DNA from: an uncultured Opitutales bacterium
GTDB taxonomy: Bacteria > Verrucomicrobiota > Verrucomicrobiia > Opitutales > UBA9783
Length of the DNA: 8,683 nt
Assembly (NCBI GenBank): GCA_934700265.1
Contig: CAKUXH010000047.1
Span: 1-8,683, forward strand
Direction of reading: 5' to 3'
A program made the position numbers and the translations under genes. This document shows, in pieces, positions 1 to 6,651 of this stretch (position 1 is the stretch's first letter; each line of letters begins with the position of its first letter). Under the pieces are notes generated by a model. That model was not told the origin of the DNA. It worked only from the letters and a program-made list of their open reading frames with translations, and ran no database searches.

Positions 1-1
1 T

Positions 2-1024
2 ACGCGTCGAGCTTTTTTAAATGGAGTTATAGATTTGTGTCAGGCAGAAGCGGTAGAAGATTTAATTCATTCACAGTCTTTGCAAGCTCTTGCAATTGCT
101 CAGAAGCAATTAAGTGGTTCTTTGAGTCATAAGTTAGAACAGTTTTCTCAGATTCTCACAGAGCAAATTGCTTTTGTTGAAGCTTATTTGGATTTTCCAG
201 AAGAAGATTTACCCGAGGACAATCGTTTAGATTTTTTACAAAAATTAGATGAAATGTTGCAGTCTATTCATAAATTGATAGATGAACATCGTTTTTATAC
301 ACCTTTACACAATGGAATTCAAACCGTTATCGTAGGTGCTCCGAATGCAGGGAAAAGTACATTATTAAATACATTATTGGGACAAGAACGAGCGATTGTT
401 AGCGATATTCCAGGAACAACACGTGATTTTATTACGGAATGGTATTCTTTAGAACCTTATACTTTAAAACTTATTGATACTGCAGGTTTACGAGAAACTG
501 AAGAAAAAATTGAAAGTATTGGAATACGAAAGACTTATGAACAGGTAAAAAGGTCAGATTTAATTATTTGGGTAATTGATGGTTCTGTTGCTTGGAATAA
601 AGATTTAGAAATATTAAAAAACCAGTTTAATTCGCAAAAAACATTCGTAATTATAAATAAATCTGACTTAGGAGTTCATCCAACGATAAGACAAGAAATT
701 GAAAGTTATAATTTTTGTGAAGTATCTTTAAATGATATTTCTAGCCTTGAAATTGTTAAATCAGCATTATTTTTATTTCTTAGTAGTTGCTATCAAGATT
801 TTTCACAGGTAGGCTTTATGATTCGCGAACGTCATGCCGATGCACTCAAACAGGTTTTAAGTGCTCTAAAAAATGCGAAACAATTATTGAATAGTAAAGG
901 TTATGATGATTGTTTGGCTGAAGAATTAAAGAATGCTTTGCATTTTTTGGGAATGATAATTGGTCATGTTGATTATGAGAAAGTTTTAGATCAAATTTTT
1001 TCAAAATTTTGTATTGGAAAATGA
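2..1024 (+). CDS. mnmE: tRNA modification GTPase MnmE, 5'-truncated by the window edge
   Basis: MnmE is the GTPase half of the MnmEG complex, which installs the (carboxymethyl)aminomethyl group at C5 of U34 in certain tRNAs. The reading frame is open from base 2 and encodes '[12 protein letters not shown]' directly before '[10 protein letters not shown]'. That is the conserved MnmE segment after the N-terminal folate-binding domain, so the gene starts upstream of the window and the TTG at 35 is not its start. About 340 of the usual 450 or so residues are visible. The inserted Ras-like G domain has a P-loop GAPNAGKST (nt 335-361), switch GTTRD, DTAGL and NKSD. The C-terminus ends with the catalytic FCIGK motif, complete with its cysteine. 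The stop codon overlaps the mnmG start as ATGA, implying translational coupling of the two partners. The family assignment is secure. Confidence 0.97.
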   Translation, partial: TRRAFLNGVIDLCQAEAVEDLIHSQSLQALAIAQKQLSGSLSHKLEQFSQILTEQIAFVEAYLDFPEEDLPEDNRLDFLQKLDEMLQSIHKLIDEHRFYTPLHNGIQTVIVGAPNAGKSTLLNTLLGQERAIVSDIPGTTRDFITEWYSLEPYTLKLIDTAGLRETEEKIESIGIRKTYEQVKRSDLIIWVIDGSVAWNKDLEILKNQFNSQKTFVIINKSDLGVHPTIRQEIESYNFCEVSLNDISSLEIVKSALFLFLSSCYQDFSQVGFMIRERHADALKQVLSALKNAKQLLNSKGYDDCLAEELKNALHFLGMIIGHVDYEKVLDQIFSKFCIGK

Positions 1025-2880
1025 ATAAAGTTTTTGATGTTATTGTTTGTGGGGGTGGTCATGCCGGTTGTGAAGCAGCTTGGATTGCTGCACGAAAGGG
1101 AGCAGCTGTTCTCTTATTAACTAATAATTTAGATACTATTGCACAAATGAGTTGCAATCCTTCCATTGGAGGATTAGCAAAAGGACATATTGTTCGTGAA
1201 ATTGATGCTTTAGGCGGTGTTATGGGAATAAATGCTGATGAAACTGCTATACAATTTCGTGTTTTAAATCGTTCAAAAGGTATGGCTGTACAAGCTCCAA
1301 GAGCTCAATGTGATAAAAAATGCTATCAATTTAGCATGAAACATCGCTTAGAAAAACAGTTAAATTTACGTTTATTTCAAGATGAAGCTGTTGGGTTGTT
1401 AACAGAAGGAGATAAAATTTCTGGTGTAAAAACTCGATTAGGATTAGAAATAAAATCTAAAACTGTTATTTTAACAACAGGTACATTTTTAGGAGGAACT
1501 TTGCATGTAGGAGGTCAACATTTCCCTGGAGGACGTATGGGAGATTTTGCCAGTTATTCGCTTGTAGATAGTTTAAAATCTTTAGGTTTTCCTTTGGGTT
1601 TATTGAAAACAGGAACGCCTGCTCGAATTTTAGGAAGTAGCATTAATTTTTCAGCATGTGATGAGCAACCTAGCGATCCAAATCCTTGTTTTTTTGCTTT
1701 TTATGATACTCGGAAAGCTGATGGCGAAACAAATCCTACGTTAAAAAATCCGATGACATGGCAACCTGGAAGTAAAATTTGTTCTTGTTGGGTGACGTAT
1801 ACAAATGAAGATACTCATAAAATTATTTTAGATAATTTGAAGCGTTCAGCATTATTTTCTGGAAATATCCATGGAAAAGGTCCGCGCTATTGTCCAAGCA
1901 TTGAAGATAAAGTGGTTCGTTTTTCTGATAGAGAGCGTCATCGTTTATTTTTGGAACCAGAAGGTATTTGTACAGATGAGTGGTATATCAATGGTTTGTC
2001 AACGAGTTTGCCGTTGGACGTTCAGTTCGATATGATGAAAACAATTCCAGGATTAGAAAAAGCTGTATTAATACGGCCTGCTTATGCGGTTGAATATGTT
2101 TTTTCGGATCCAACGGATCTTTATGCAACGTTAGAAAGTAAGCGTTTAGAAGGATTGTTTATGGCTGGTCAGATTAATGGAACTTCCGGTTATGAAGAAG
2201 CCGCGGGGCAAGGTGTTTTAGCTGGAATTAATGCTGCAGCCAAGGTTTTGGGAGAAGAGCCTGTTATTTTGTCTCGAAATGAAAGTTATATAGGTGTTTT
2301 GATAGATGATTTAACGACTAAAGGAACGCAAGAACCTTATCGTATGTTCACAGGACGGGCTGAAAATCGCTTGCTTTTAAATCATGCAAGTGCTGAGTTA
2401 CGTTTGTATGATAAGATTAAGCAAGCACATACGTTAAGTGAATCGCGTTTGCAGGCTATTGAACAAAAACGTTCTTTTGTGGATCAATGGGTACAAAATT
2501 TAGAAAGAATGAAGTGCGAGCCAGGACAAACATTTGGAGATGCCATTCGGCGTGAACAGAGCGAAGAAACTTATTTACTCCCGAAATTGCCAAGTGAGTT
2601 TTTGAGTTTAAATTCGGCCATACAAGAAGAAGTTTTTTATCGAGTCCGTTATAAGGGTTATTTGGAACGTGAAAATAAGCAGGTTGAAAAAACAAAATGG
2701 TTAGATGCTATAAAAATTTCAGCTGATTTTGATTATACGCAAGTCCATAGTTTACGCAATGAAAGCCGCCAGAAATTAGAGGTCATACGTCCTTTAACCC
2801 TTGGACAAGCCTCCCGTATCAGCGGAGTAAACCCATCTGATATTCAAATTTTGATGGTAGCTCTAAAGAAAAATAAGTAA
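1021..2880 (+). CDS. mnmG: tRNA uridine-5-carboxymethylaminomethyl modification enzyme MnmG (GidA)
   Basis: This is the FAD-dependent partner of MnmE in wobble-uridine tRNA modification. I place the start at ATG 1021, giving 619 aa, because it puts '[16 protein letters not shown]' at the normal N-terminus. A TTG at 1009 would add four residues inside mnmE. Visible features are the dinucleotide-binding [10 protein letters not shown] (residues 11-20), [12 protein letters not shown] (44-55), the GidA signature [11 protein letters not shown] with Cys291 (287-297), the second FAD-contact block [17 protein letters not shown] (382-398), and a C-terminal '[11 protein letters not shown]' block used for MnmE and tRNA binding. 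Length matches the family (about 620-630). The segment after residue 443 reads GRAENRLLL, where many homologues have SRAE(Y/H)RLLLR. There is no good Shine-Dalgarno, consistent with coupling through the ATGA overlap. No frameshift is seen. Confidence 0.98.
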   Translation: MNKVFDVIVCGGGHAGCEAAWIAARKGAAVLLLTNNLDTIAQMSCNPSIGGLAKGHIVREIDALGGVMGINADETAIQFRVLNRSKGMAVQAPRAQCDKKCYQFSMKHRLEKQLNLRLFQDEAVGLLTEGDKISGVKTRLGLEIKSKTVILTTGTFLGGTLHVGGQHFPGGRMGDFASYSLVDSLKSLGFPLGLLKTGTPARILGSSINFSACDEQPSDPNPCFFAFYDTRKADGETNPTLKNPMTWQPGSKICSCWVTYTNEDTHKIILDNLKRSALFSGNIHGKGPRYCPSIEDKVVRFSDRERHRLFLEPEGICTDEWYINGLSTSLPLDVQFDMMKTIPGLEKAVLIRPAYAVEYVFSDPTDLYATLESKRLEGLFMAGQINGTSGYEEAAGQGVLAGINAAAKVLGEEPVILSRNESYIGVLIDDLTTKGTQEPYRMFTGRAENRLLLNHASAELRLYDKIKQAHTLSESRLQAIEQKRSFVDQWVQNLERMKCEPGQTFGDAIRREQSEETYLLPKLPSEFLSLNSAIQEEVFYRVRYKGYLERENKQVEKTKWLDAIKISADFDYTQVHSLRNESRQKLEVIRPLTLGQASRISGVNPSDIQILMVALKKNK

Positions 2881-3014
2881 AACCAAAATAAAGTCTTATT
2901 GTCTCTCCTTAATAGGTATGCTTATGGTACTTGTTGAAAAATGCAGCAAGCTCTATAACTATTGGATTGAACAAACCGATGAAGTATTTTAAATGATGTG
3001 TTTCAGAAATTACT

Positions 3015-3046
3015 ACCAATTTATCACATAAAAGCCACCAATTTAT
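3015..3046 (+). repeat. Direct repeat ACCAATTTAT, two copies 22 bp apart
   Basis: Two identical 10-bp copies lie at 3015-3024 and 3037-3046. Both are preceded by C plus one variable base (CT and CC). The 22-bp period is close to two DNA helical turns, so a protein could bind both on the same face. They sit just upstream of the candidate aspS promoter. The repeat is directly visible; any function is inference, and in AT-rich DNA a chance 10-mer repeat is possible. Confidence 0.4.
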
Positions 3047-3057
3047 ATTTTTATTTT

Positions 3058-3086
3058 TTGTAAAATTTTTAATGACATGACATTAT
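3058..3086 (+). promoter_or_regulatory. Weak candidate sigma-70-type promoter for aspS-uppS-cdsA
   Basis: TTGTAA (3058-3063) matches four of six bases of TTGACA. It is followed after exactly 17 bp by CATTAT (3081-3086), which matches four of six bases of TATAAT. The location, downstream of mnmG and about 110 bp before the aspS start, suits a promoter for the three-gene run. In DNA this AT-rich such partial matches are common, so this is tentative. Confidence 0.22.
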
Positions 3087-3116
3087 TTTTCTGAGTAAGT
3101 TTTGTGCCAAGTCTTC

Positions 3117-3192
3117 TTATTTTTATCATGATAATGGAAATAATTTTTCTCAAAAACAAGCTTGTCGTAGGAAAAGAAAAGTTTTTATCATG
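3117..3192 (+). promoter_or_regulatory. Operator-like palindrome array just upstream of aspS
   Basis: Three elements are spaced at about 31 bp. TTATCATGATAA (3123-3134) is a perfect 12-bp palindrome centred near 3128.5. ACAAGCTTGT (3156-3165) is a perfect 10-bp palindrome centred near 3160.5. TTATCATG (3185-3192) is a half-site of the first, in equivalent register near 3190.5. The direct repeat TTTTTATCATG occurs exactly at 3120-3130 and 3182-3192. About 31 bp is close to three helical turns. Alternatively the first palindrome is the tip of an RNA hairpin: TTATTT (3117-3122) pairs with AAATAA (3138-3143), followed by TTTTT, which resembles a weak attenuator. The symmetry is seen directly; the role is inference. 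Confidence 0.4.
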
Positions 3193-3197
3193 CTTAC

Positions 3198-4991
3198 ATG
3201 AGAGAATTTAGTAAACGGACGCATAACTGCAATGCTTTGACAAAAGCAGACCAAGGGGAAGCAGTTGTTTTAATGGGTTGGGTGCAAAGTTTACGGGACC
3301 ATGGAGGCCTCTGTTTTATTGATTTACGTGATCGTGAGGGCATAACGCAACTTGTTCTTGATCCTCAGTATTTTAGCAAAGAAATTAATGAATTAAAACC
3401 AGAATCCGTTATTGAAATTCATGGACTTGTTGAACTTCGTCCTACAGAAACGGTCAATAAGAATTTATCAACAGGTGAAATAGAAGTTCATGTAAAGGAG
3501 CTAGTAATTCATAACATTTGTCAAACTTTACCATTTCCTTTGGATGAGAAGGCAGAAAAAGTTAGTGAAGATTTGCGTTTAAGTTATCGTTATTTGGATT
3601 TGCGTCGTAAACCAAATCAAGAACGTTTGCGCTTACGACATCGTGCTGCTAATGTTATTCGTAATTATCTTGATCGTCATGATTTTTTTGAAATAGAAAC
3701 ACCTTCGTTATTTAAAAGTACACCCGAAGGAGCACGTGAATTTTTAGTTCCAAGCCGTTTAAATCCAGGACAATGTTATGCATTAACACAATCACCTCAG
3801 CAATATAAACAAATGCTGATGGTAGCTGGTATGGAACGTTATTTTTCTTTAGCTAAATGTTTTCGTGATGAAGATTTACGTGCTGATCGTCAACCTGAAT
3901 TTACGCAAATCGATATGGAATTATCGTTTGTTGATCGAGAAGATATTTATGCGTTGATTGAGGGGCTTATTTCGGAACTTTGGAAGACTTGTTTAGGCGT
4001 CGAAATAAAGACACCGCTTCTTCGTATGCCATTCAAAGATGCTATGAATCGTTTCGGTTCTGATAAACCGGATATGCGTTTTGGTATAGAAATTCAGGAT
4101 GTTACAGAAATTTTTAGAGGATCTAATTTCAAAGTTTTTGCTAATATAGCTGAAAAAGGCGATTCAATTAAAGTTTTGAAGGTAGAAAATTTTGCTGATA
4201 TGACAGCAGGTGAATTAGCTTCACTTGAGCAGACCGCTAAACATATGGGAGCAAAAGGTTTAGCTTTCATTAAAATAAAAGCAGATGAGTGGAAATCACC
4301 ATTAACAAAATTTTTATCCGAACAAGAAAAACAGGCACTTATTCAGCAATTACAATTAAAAGAAAATGATTGCTTGTTCTTTATGGCAGATCGTTGGGAA
4401 AAAGCCTGTACAATTTTAGGAAAAGTTCGTTTAGAAATTGCAGAAATTCTGCAAAAACGTGGTGTTTTGACCCTATCAAATCAAGATTATAAGTTCTTAT
4501 GGGTTGTTGATTTTCCATTATTAACCTATGATGAAGAACAAAAGAAATTTGTTGCTACCCATCATCCATTTACATCGCCTGTAAAGGAAGATATTCCTTT
4601 ATTAAAGACAGATCCTCATCATGTCCGTGGTCAACACTACGATTTAGTTTTAAATGGAATAGAGCTTGGAGGTGGAAGCATTCGTATCCATAATGCGGAT
4701 TTGCAGCGTTACATTTTTGAAGATATTATCAAAATTCCGAGTGATGTTGTAGAGAGTCGTTTTGGATACATGTTGAAAGCATTTTCTTTTGGGGCCCCTC
4801 CTCACGGTGGTATTGCACTTGGCTTTGATCGTTTGGTTGCTTTAATGGCAGGCACACATAGTATCCGTGATGTGATTGCCTTCCCAAAGACTCAAAAAGG
4901 ACAAGATTTGATGTCAATGAGCCCAGGTGCGGTTGAACCAAAGCAACTGAGAGATCTAGGATTACAATTTATTTCTGATTTGAATCGGTAA
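3198..4991 (+). CDS. aspS: Aspartyl-tRNA synthetase, bacterial type (probably non-discriminating)
   Basis: This class IIb synthetase charges tRNA-Asp with aspartate using ATP. At 597 aa it matches the bacterial type (about 590). The N-terminal OB-fold anticodon domain has RDHGGLCFIDLRDREG (33-48). The flipping loop STPEGAREFLVPSR is at 174-187. Motif 2, FRDEDLRADRQPEFTQID, is at 222-239. A bacterial GAD insertion domain spans roughly 300-415. Motif 3, ending GFDR, is at 542-545. His35 in RDHGG is the residue type linked to non-discriminating enzymes, which also charge tRNA-Asn for later amidation; discriminating enzymes such as that of E. coli have Leu there. ATG 3198 is the first possible start after the in-frame stop at 3168 and fits the usual KRTH N-terminus. 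No Shine-Dalgarno is visible. It is followed 2 nt later by uppS, so it probably heads the three-gene transcript. Confidence 0.97.
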   Translation: MREFSKRTHNCNALTKADQGEAVVLMGWVQSLRDHGGLCFIDLRDREGITQLVLDPQYFSKEINELKPESVIEIHGLVELRPTETVNKNLSTGEIEVHVKELVIHNICQTLPFPLDEKAEKVSEDLRLSYRYLDLRRKPNQERLRLRHRAANVIRNYLDRHDFFEIETPSLFKSTPEGAREFLVPSRLNPGQCYALTQSPQQYKQMLMVAGMERYFSLAKCFRDEDLRADRQPEFTQIDMELSFVDREDIYALIEGLISELWKTCLGVEIKTPLLRMPFKDAMNRFGSDKPDMRFGIEIQDVTEIFRGSNFKVFANIAEKGDSIKVLKVENFADMTAGELASLEQTAKHMGAKGLAFIKIKADEWKSPLTKFLSEQEKQALIQQLQLKENDCLFFMADRWEKACTILGKVRLEIAEILQKRGVLTLSNQDYKFLWVVDFPLLTYDEEQKKFVATHHPFTSPVKEDIPLLKTDPHHVRGQHYDLVLNGIELGGGSIRIHNADLQRYIFEDIIKIPSDVVESRFGYMLKAFSFGAPPHGGIALGFDRLVALMAGTHSIRDVIAFPKTQKGQDLMSMSPGAVEPKQLRDLGLQFISDLNR

Positions 4992-4993
4992 AA

Positions 4994-5674
4994 ATGGACG
5001 CACCACTTAAGCATATTGCTTTTATCATGGACGGTAATGGTCGTTGGGCTAAGCAGCGTGGCTTAGCTCGTACAGAAGGCCATAAAGAAGGAGCGCAAAG
5101 AGTCTTTTCTGTTGCTAAAAGAGCTTTTGAATATTGGAATATTCCTTATATTACAATGTATGCTTTTTCGACAGAAAATTGGAAGCGTCCTGTATCGGAA
5201 GTTAATCTTATTTTTAAGCTTTTAACGACATATTTAAAAAAGAAAAGAGCAGTTTTTATAGAAAATAAGATACGTTTTAATACGATTGGAGATATTAGTG
5301 CATTGCCGAAAGTGGCGCAAGAAGTTATTCAAGTCTTAAAAGACGAAACAACTTGTTTTAATGAACATACATTAACAATATCTTTAAATTATGGAGCTCG
5401 TGAGGAAGTTGTACGTGCATTTTCTAAATTGAAGAATTACTCGAATATTACTTGGAATGATATTGCACAAAATCTTGATACAGCGGGAATGCCAGATCCA
5501 GATTTAATTGTTAGAACATCAGGAGAGCAACGGTTAAGTAATTATTTATTATTACAAGCAGCTTATAGTGAATTTTATTTTACACCTACTTATTGGCCTG
5601 ATTTTACTGATGAAGCATTGGATAAAGCAATAGAAGATTTTATGCATAGGACAAGACGTTTTGGAAATATTTGA
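4994..5674 (+). CDS. uppS: Isoprenyl transferase, undecaprenyl diphosphate synthase
   Basis: This cytosolic cis-prenyltransferase elongates farnesyl diphosphate with isopentenyl diphosphate. The product is the C55 lipid carrier that transports peptidoglycan and O-antigen units. At 226 aa it is at the short end of the family. Visible features are HIAFIMDGNGRWAKQRG (7-23) with the catalytic Asp13 and the diphosphate-binding GNGRW, FSTENWKRP (58-66), and the C-terminal signature DLIVRTSGEQRLSNYLLLQ (170-188) followed by AYSEFYF with Glu193. It ends in the usual arginine-rich RTRRFG tail. The start lies 2 nt after the aspS stop and has no clear Shine-Dalgarno, so translation probably depends on ribosomes finishing aspS. 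The uppS-cdsA pairing is common in bacteria and joins lipid-carrier synthesis to phospholipid synthesis. Confidence 0.97.
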   Translation: MDAPLKHIAFIMDGNGRWAKQRGLARTEGHKEGAQRVFSVAKRAFEYWNIPYITMYAFSTENWKRPVSEVNLIFKLLTTYLKKKRAVFIENKIRFNTIGDISALPKVAQEVIQVLKDETTCFNEHTLTISLNYGAREEVVRAFSKLKNYSNITWNDIAQNLDTAGMPDPDLIVRTSGEQRLSNYLLLQAAYSEFYFTPTYWPDFTDEALDKAIEDFMHRTRRFGNI

Positions 5675-5677
5675 TTT

Positions 5678-6493
5678 ATGTTAAAACAACGATTATTAAG
5701 TTCTTTAGGTGTTTGGGGTGGAATATTGTTTGTCTTATGGGCATTTAAATTAGTTGGCGTTGTTTTTTTAATAGCAAGTTTTTGTATTGGAGCGCAATAT
5801 GAGCTTTCAAAATTGATACAGTCTGAAAGACGTCAATTATTGTTTGATACAGTTTTATCAGGATTTTTTATTCCATTATTTTATTTGGCTGAAATTCAAG
5901 GGCCTGTTTCATCAGATTTATTATATGCTTTTGCATTAATTTTAATTTGTAATTGGAGTGTTTTTGTTGGGAAAACAGCTCGTTCTTTTTTAACCTCACT
6001 GTTTGGTTTTTGGTATGTAACGATAAATCTTCATTTCTTTTTAAAGATTTTAGGATTGTTAAATTGGGAGTGTTTGACGGGACTCTTGATTATTGTATGG
6101 ATTGTATTGGTTACAAAATTGACAGACGTAGGAGGTTTTTTTGTGGGGTGTTCGATGGGAAAACATCATTTAGCTCCTACTGTAAGTCCTAAAAAGACTT
6201 GGGAAGGTGTTGCCGGAGGTATGATCTATGCTTTTATTGGGAATACGCTTTTTTATTTGTTATTTTCTAGTTATCTACCGTCAACATTTACTTTTGGAAA
6301 GAGTTTAATTTTTACCATCATCATGTCATGGGGCTCCATTGTTTCGGATTTGCTTGAATCTTTAATTAAACGCCAATTAAAGACAAAGGATTCAGGGTCT
6401 GTTTTACCAGGTATTGGTGGTATTTTAGATTTAATTGATAGCTTATTATTGAATGCTCCTTTAGCTTACGTTTTATTAAAGTGTTTTTTGTAA
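5678..6493 (+). CDS. cdsA: Phosphatidate cytidylyltransferase (CDP-diacylglycerol synthase)
   Basis: This integral membrane enzyme makes CDP-diacylglycerol from phosphatidate and CTP, the branch point to all bacterial phospholipids. At 271 aa it is close to the usual length (about 285 in E. coli). It is hydrophobic throughout, with clear candidate membrane segments near 12-36, 57-71, 82-97, 105-127, 133-148, 178-198 and 207-223. The conserved cytosolic block TDVGGFFVGCSMGKHHLAP (149-167) leads into VSPKKTWEGVAGG (169-181). The C-terminal signature runs from SLIKR (228-232) through KDSGS (237-241) to LPGIGGILDLIDS (243-255). It keeps both aspartates (251, 254), but Ile246 replaces the usual His and Leu252 the usual Arg. 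It starts 3 nt after the uppS stop, with a weak GGAA about 11 nt upstream. It is the last gene of the run; no convincing terminator follows. Confidence 0.95.
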   Translation: MLKQRLLSSLGVWGGILFVLWAFKLVGVVFLIASFCIGAQYELSKLIQSERRQLLFDTVLSGFFIPLFYLAEIQGPVSSDLLYAFALILICNWSVFVGKTARSFLTSLFGFWYVTINLHFFLKILGLLNWECLTGLLIIVWIVLVTKLTDVGGFFVGCSMGKHHLAPTVSPKKTWEGVAGGMIYAFIGNTLFYLLFSSYLPSTFTFGKSLIFTIIMSWGSIVSDLLESLIKRQLKTKDSGSVLPGIGGILDLIDSLLLNAPLAYVLLKCFL

Positions 6494-6553
6494 ATTTTTA
6501 ATTTTTTTAAAATTTTTATAAAAAAGGGTTATTATTTTTTAAAAATATCCGAC

Positions 6554-6637
6554 ATACATTAATACAAGGCGAAGACTTGTGGGGAACATGAACTCAATAT
6601 TTATGTCCGATTGCAACCGGGAGTTGTAGCAATGTAT
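6554..6637 (+). promoter_or_regulatory. Structured flagellin mRNA leader with a four-helix junction
   Basis: The 84 nt before the flagellin Shine-Dalgarno fold into four nested, mutually compatible helices. P1 is 6554-6560 with 6631-6637, seven Watson-Crick pairs. P2 is 6564-6568 with 6576-6580, five pairs, loop GCGAAGA. P3 is 6583-6584 plus 6586-6592 with 6600-6608, nine pairs including one G-U and a bulged A6585, loop CTCAATA. P4 is 6611-6617 with 6623-6629, seven pairs including two G-U, loop CGGGA. Junction strands are only 3, 2, 2 and 1 nt. P1 ends 1 nt before the Shine-Dalgarno. A competing helix, GACATA (6551-6556) with TATGTC (6602-6607), would break P1 and P3. The pairing is checked base by base; regulation of translation is inference. 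Termite-flg, a conserved RNA reported upstream of flagellin genes in termite-gut bacteria, is the obvious known class to compare; I cannot recall its consensus well enough to call it. Confidence 0.6.
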
Positions 6638-6638
6638 C

Positions 6639-6645
6639 AAGGAAG
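6639..6645 (+). promoter_or_regulatory. Strong Shine-Dalgarno of the flagellin gene
   Basis: AAGGAAG lies 6 nt before ATG 6652 and fixes the flagellin start. It is the only strong Shine-Dalgarno in front of any gene in the window. It directly follows the 3' strand of leader helix P1. Its first bases (CAAG, 6638-6641) could also pair with CTTG (6576-6579) of leader helix P2. Confidence 0.8.
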
Positions 6646-6651
6646 ATTACT

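Larger units (their letters stand above)
2881..3197 (+). other. 317-bp intergenic region between mnmG and aspS, no convincing gene
   Basis: I read all six frames here and found no protein-like reading frame. The longest candidate, ATG 2918 to stop 2992 (24 codons), lacks a Shine-Dalgarno and resembles nothing I know. The region becomes very A/T-rich around 3041-3075. It contains a 10-bp direct repeat, a perfect 12-bp palindrome, a perfect 10-bp palindrome and an 11-bp direct repeat near the aspS start (listed separately). I found no strong terminator for mnmG and no DnaA-box matches. It most likely holds the aspS promoter and its control sites. Confidence 0.7.

Noticed and set aside
35..1024. 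TTG at 35 as the start of mnmE
   Set aside because: The frame is open to base 2 and the upstream codons encode the conserved TRRAFLNG segment, so the gene is cut by the window edge and does not begin there.
2918..2992. 24-codon small ORF (begins MLMVLVEK)
   Set aside because: It has no Shine-Dalgarno and no recognisable similarity, and an open stretch of this length is expected by chance.
2881..3197. Replication origin next to mnmG (gidA)
   Set aside because: gidA often neighbours oriC and the region is AT-rich, but no match to TTATNCACA was found on either strand. The TTATCA repeats diverge from the DnaA box after the fifth base.
6494..6546. Terminator after cdsA
   Set aside because: Only A/T self-complementary runs are present, with no GC-containing stem. 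Low-complexity AT sequence explains the pairing.
6529..6555. Sigma-28 flagellin promoter with -10-like TCCGACAT at 6548-6555
   Set aside because: The CCGA core matches, but the -35 position (TTATTATT) is poor, and a start near 6562 would remove the 5' strand of leader helix P1. It remains possible and would argue against the leader fold.
6554..6637. A second tRNA gene (cloverleaf-like fold before flagellin)
   Set aside because: It lacks the conserved T-loop TTCRA and D-loop GG, and a purine at the position after the putative anticodon. It sits directly before a Shine-Dalgarno, so an mRNA leader is more likely.
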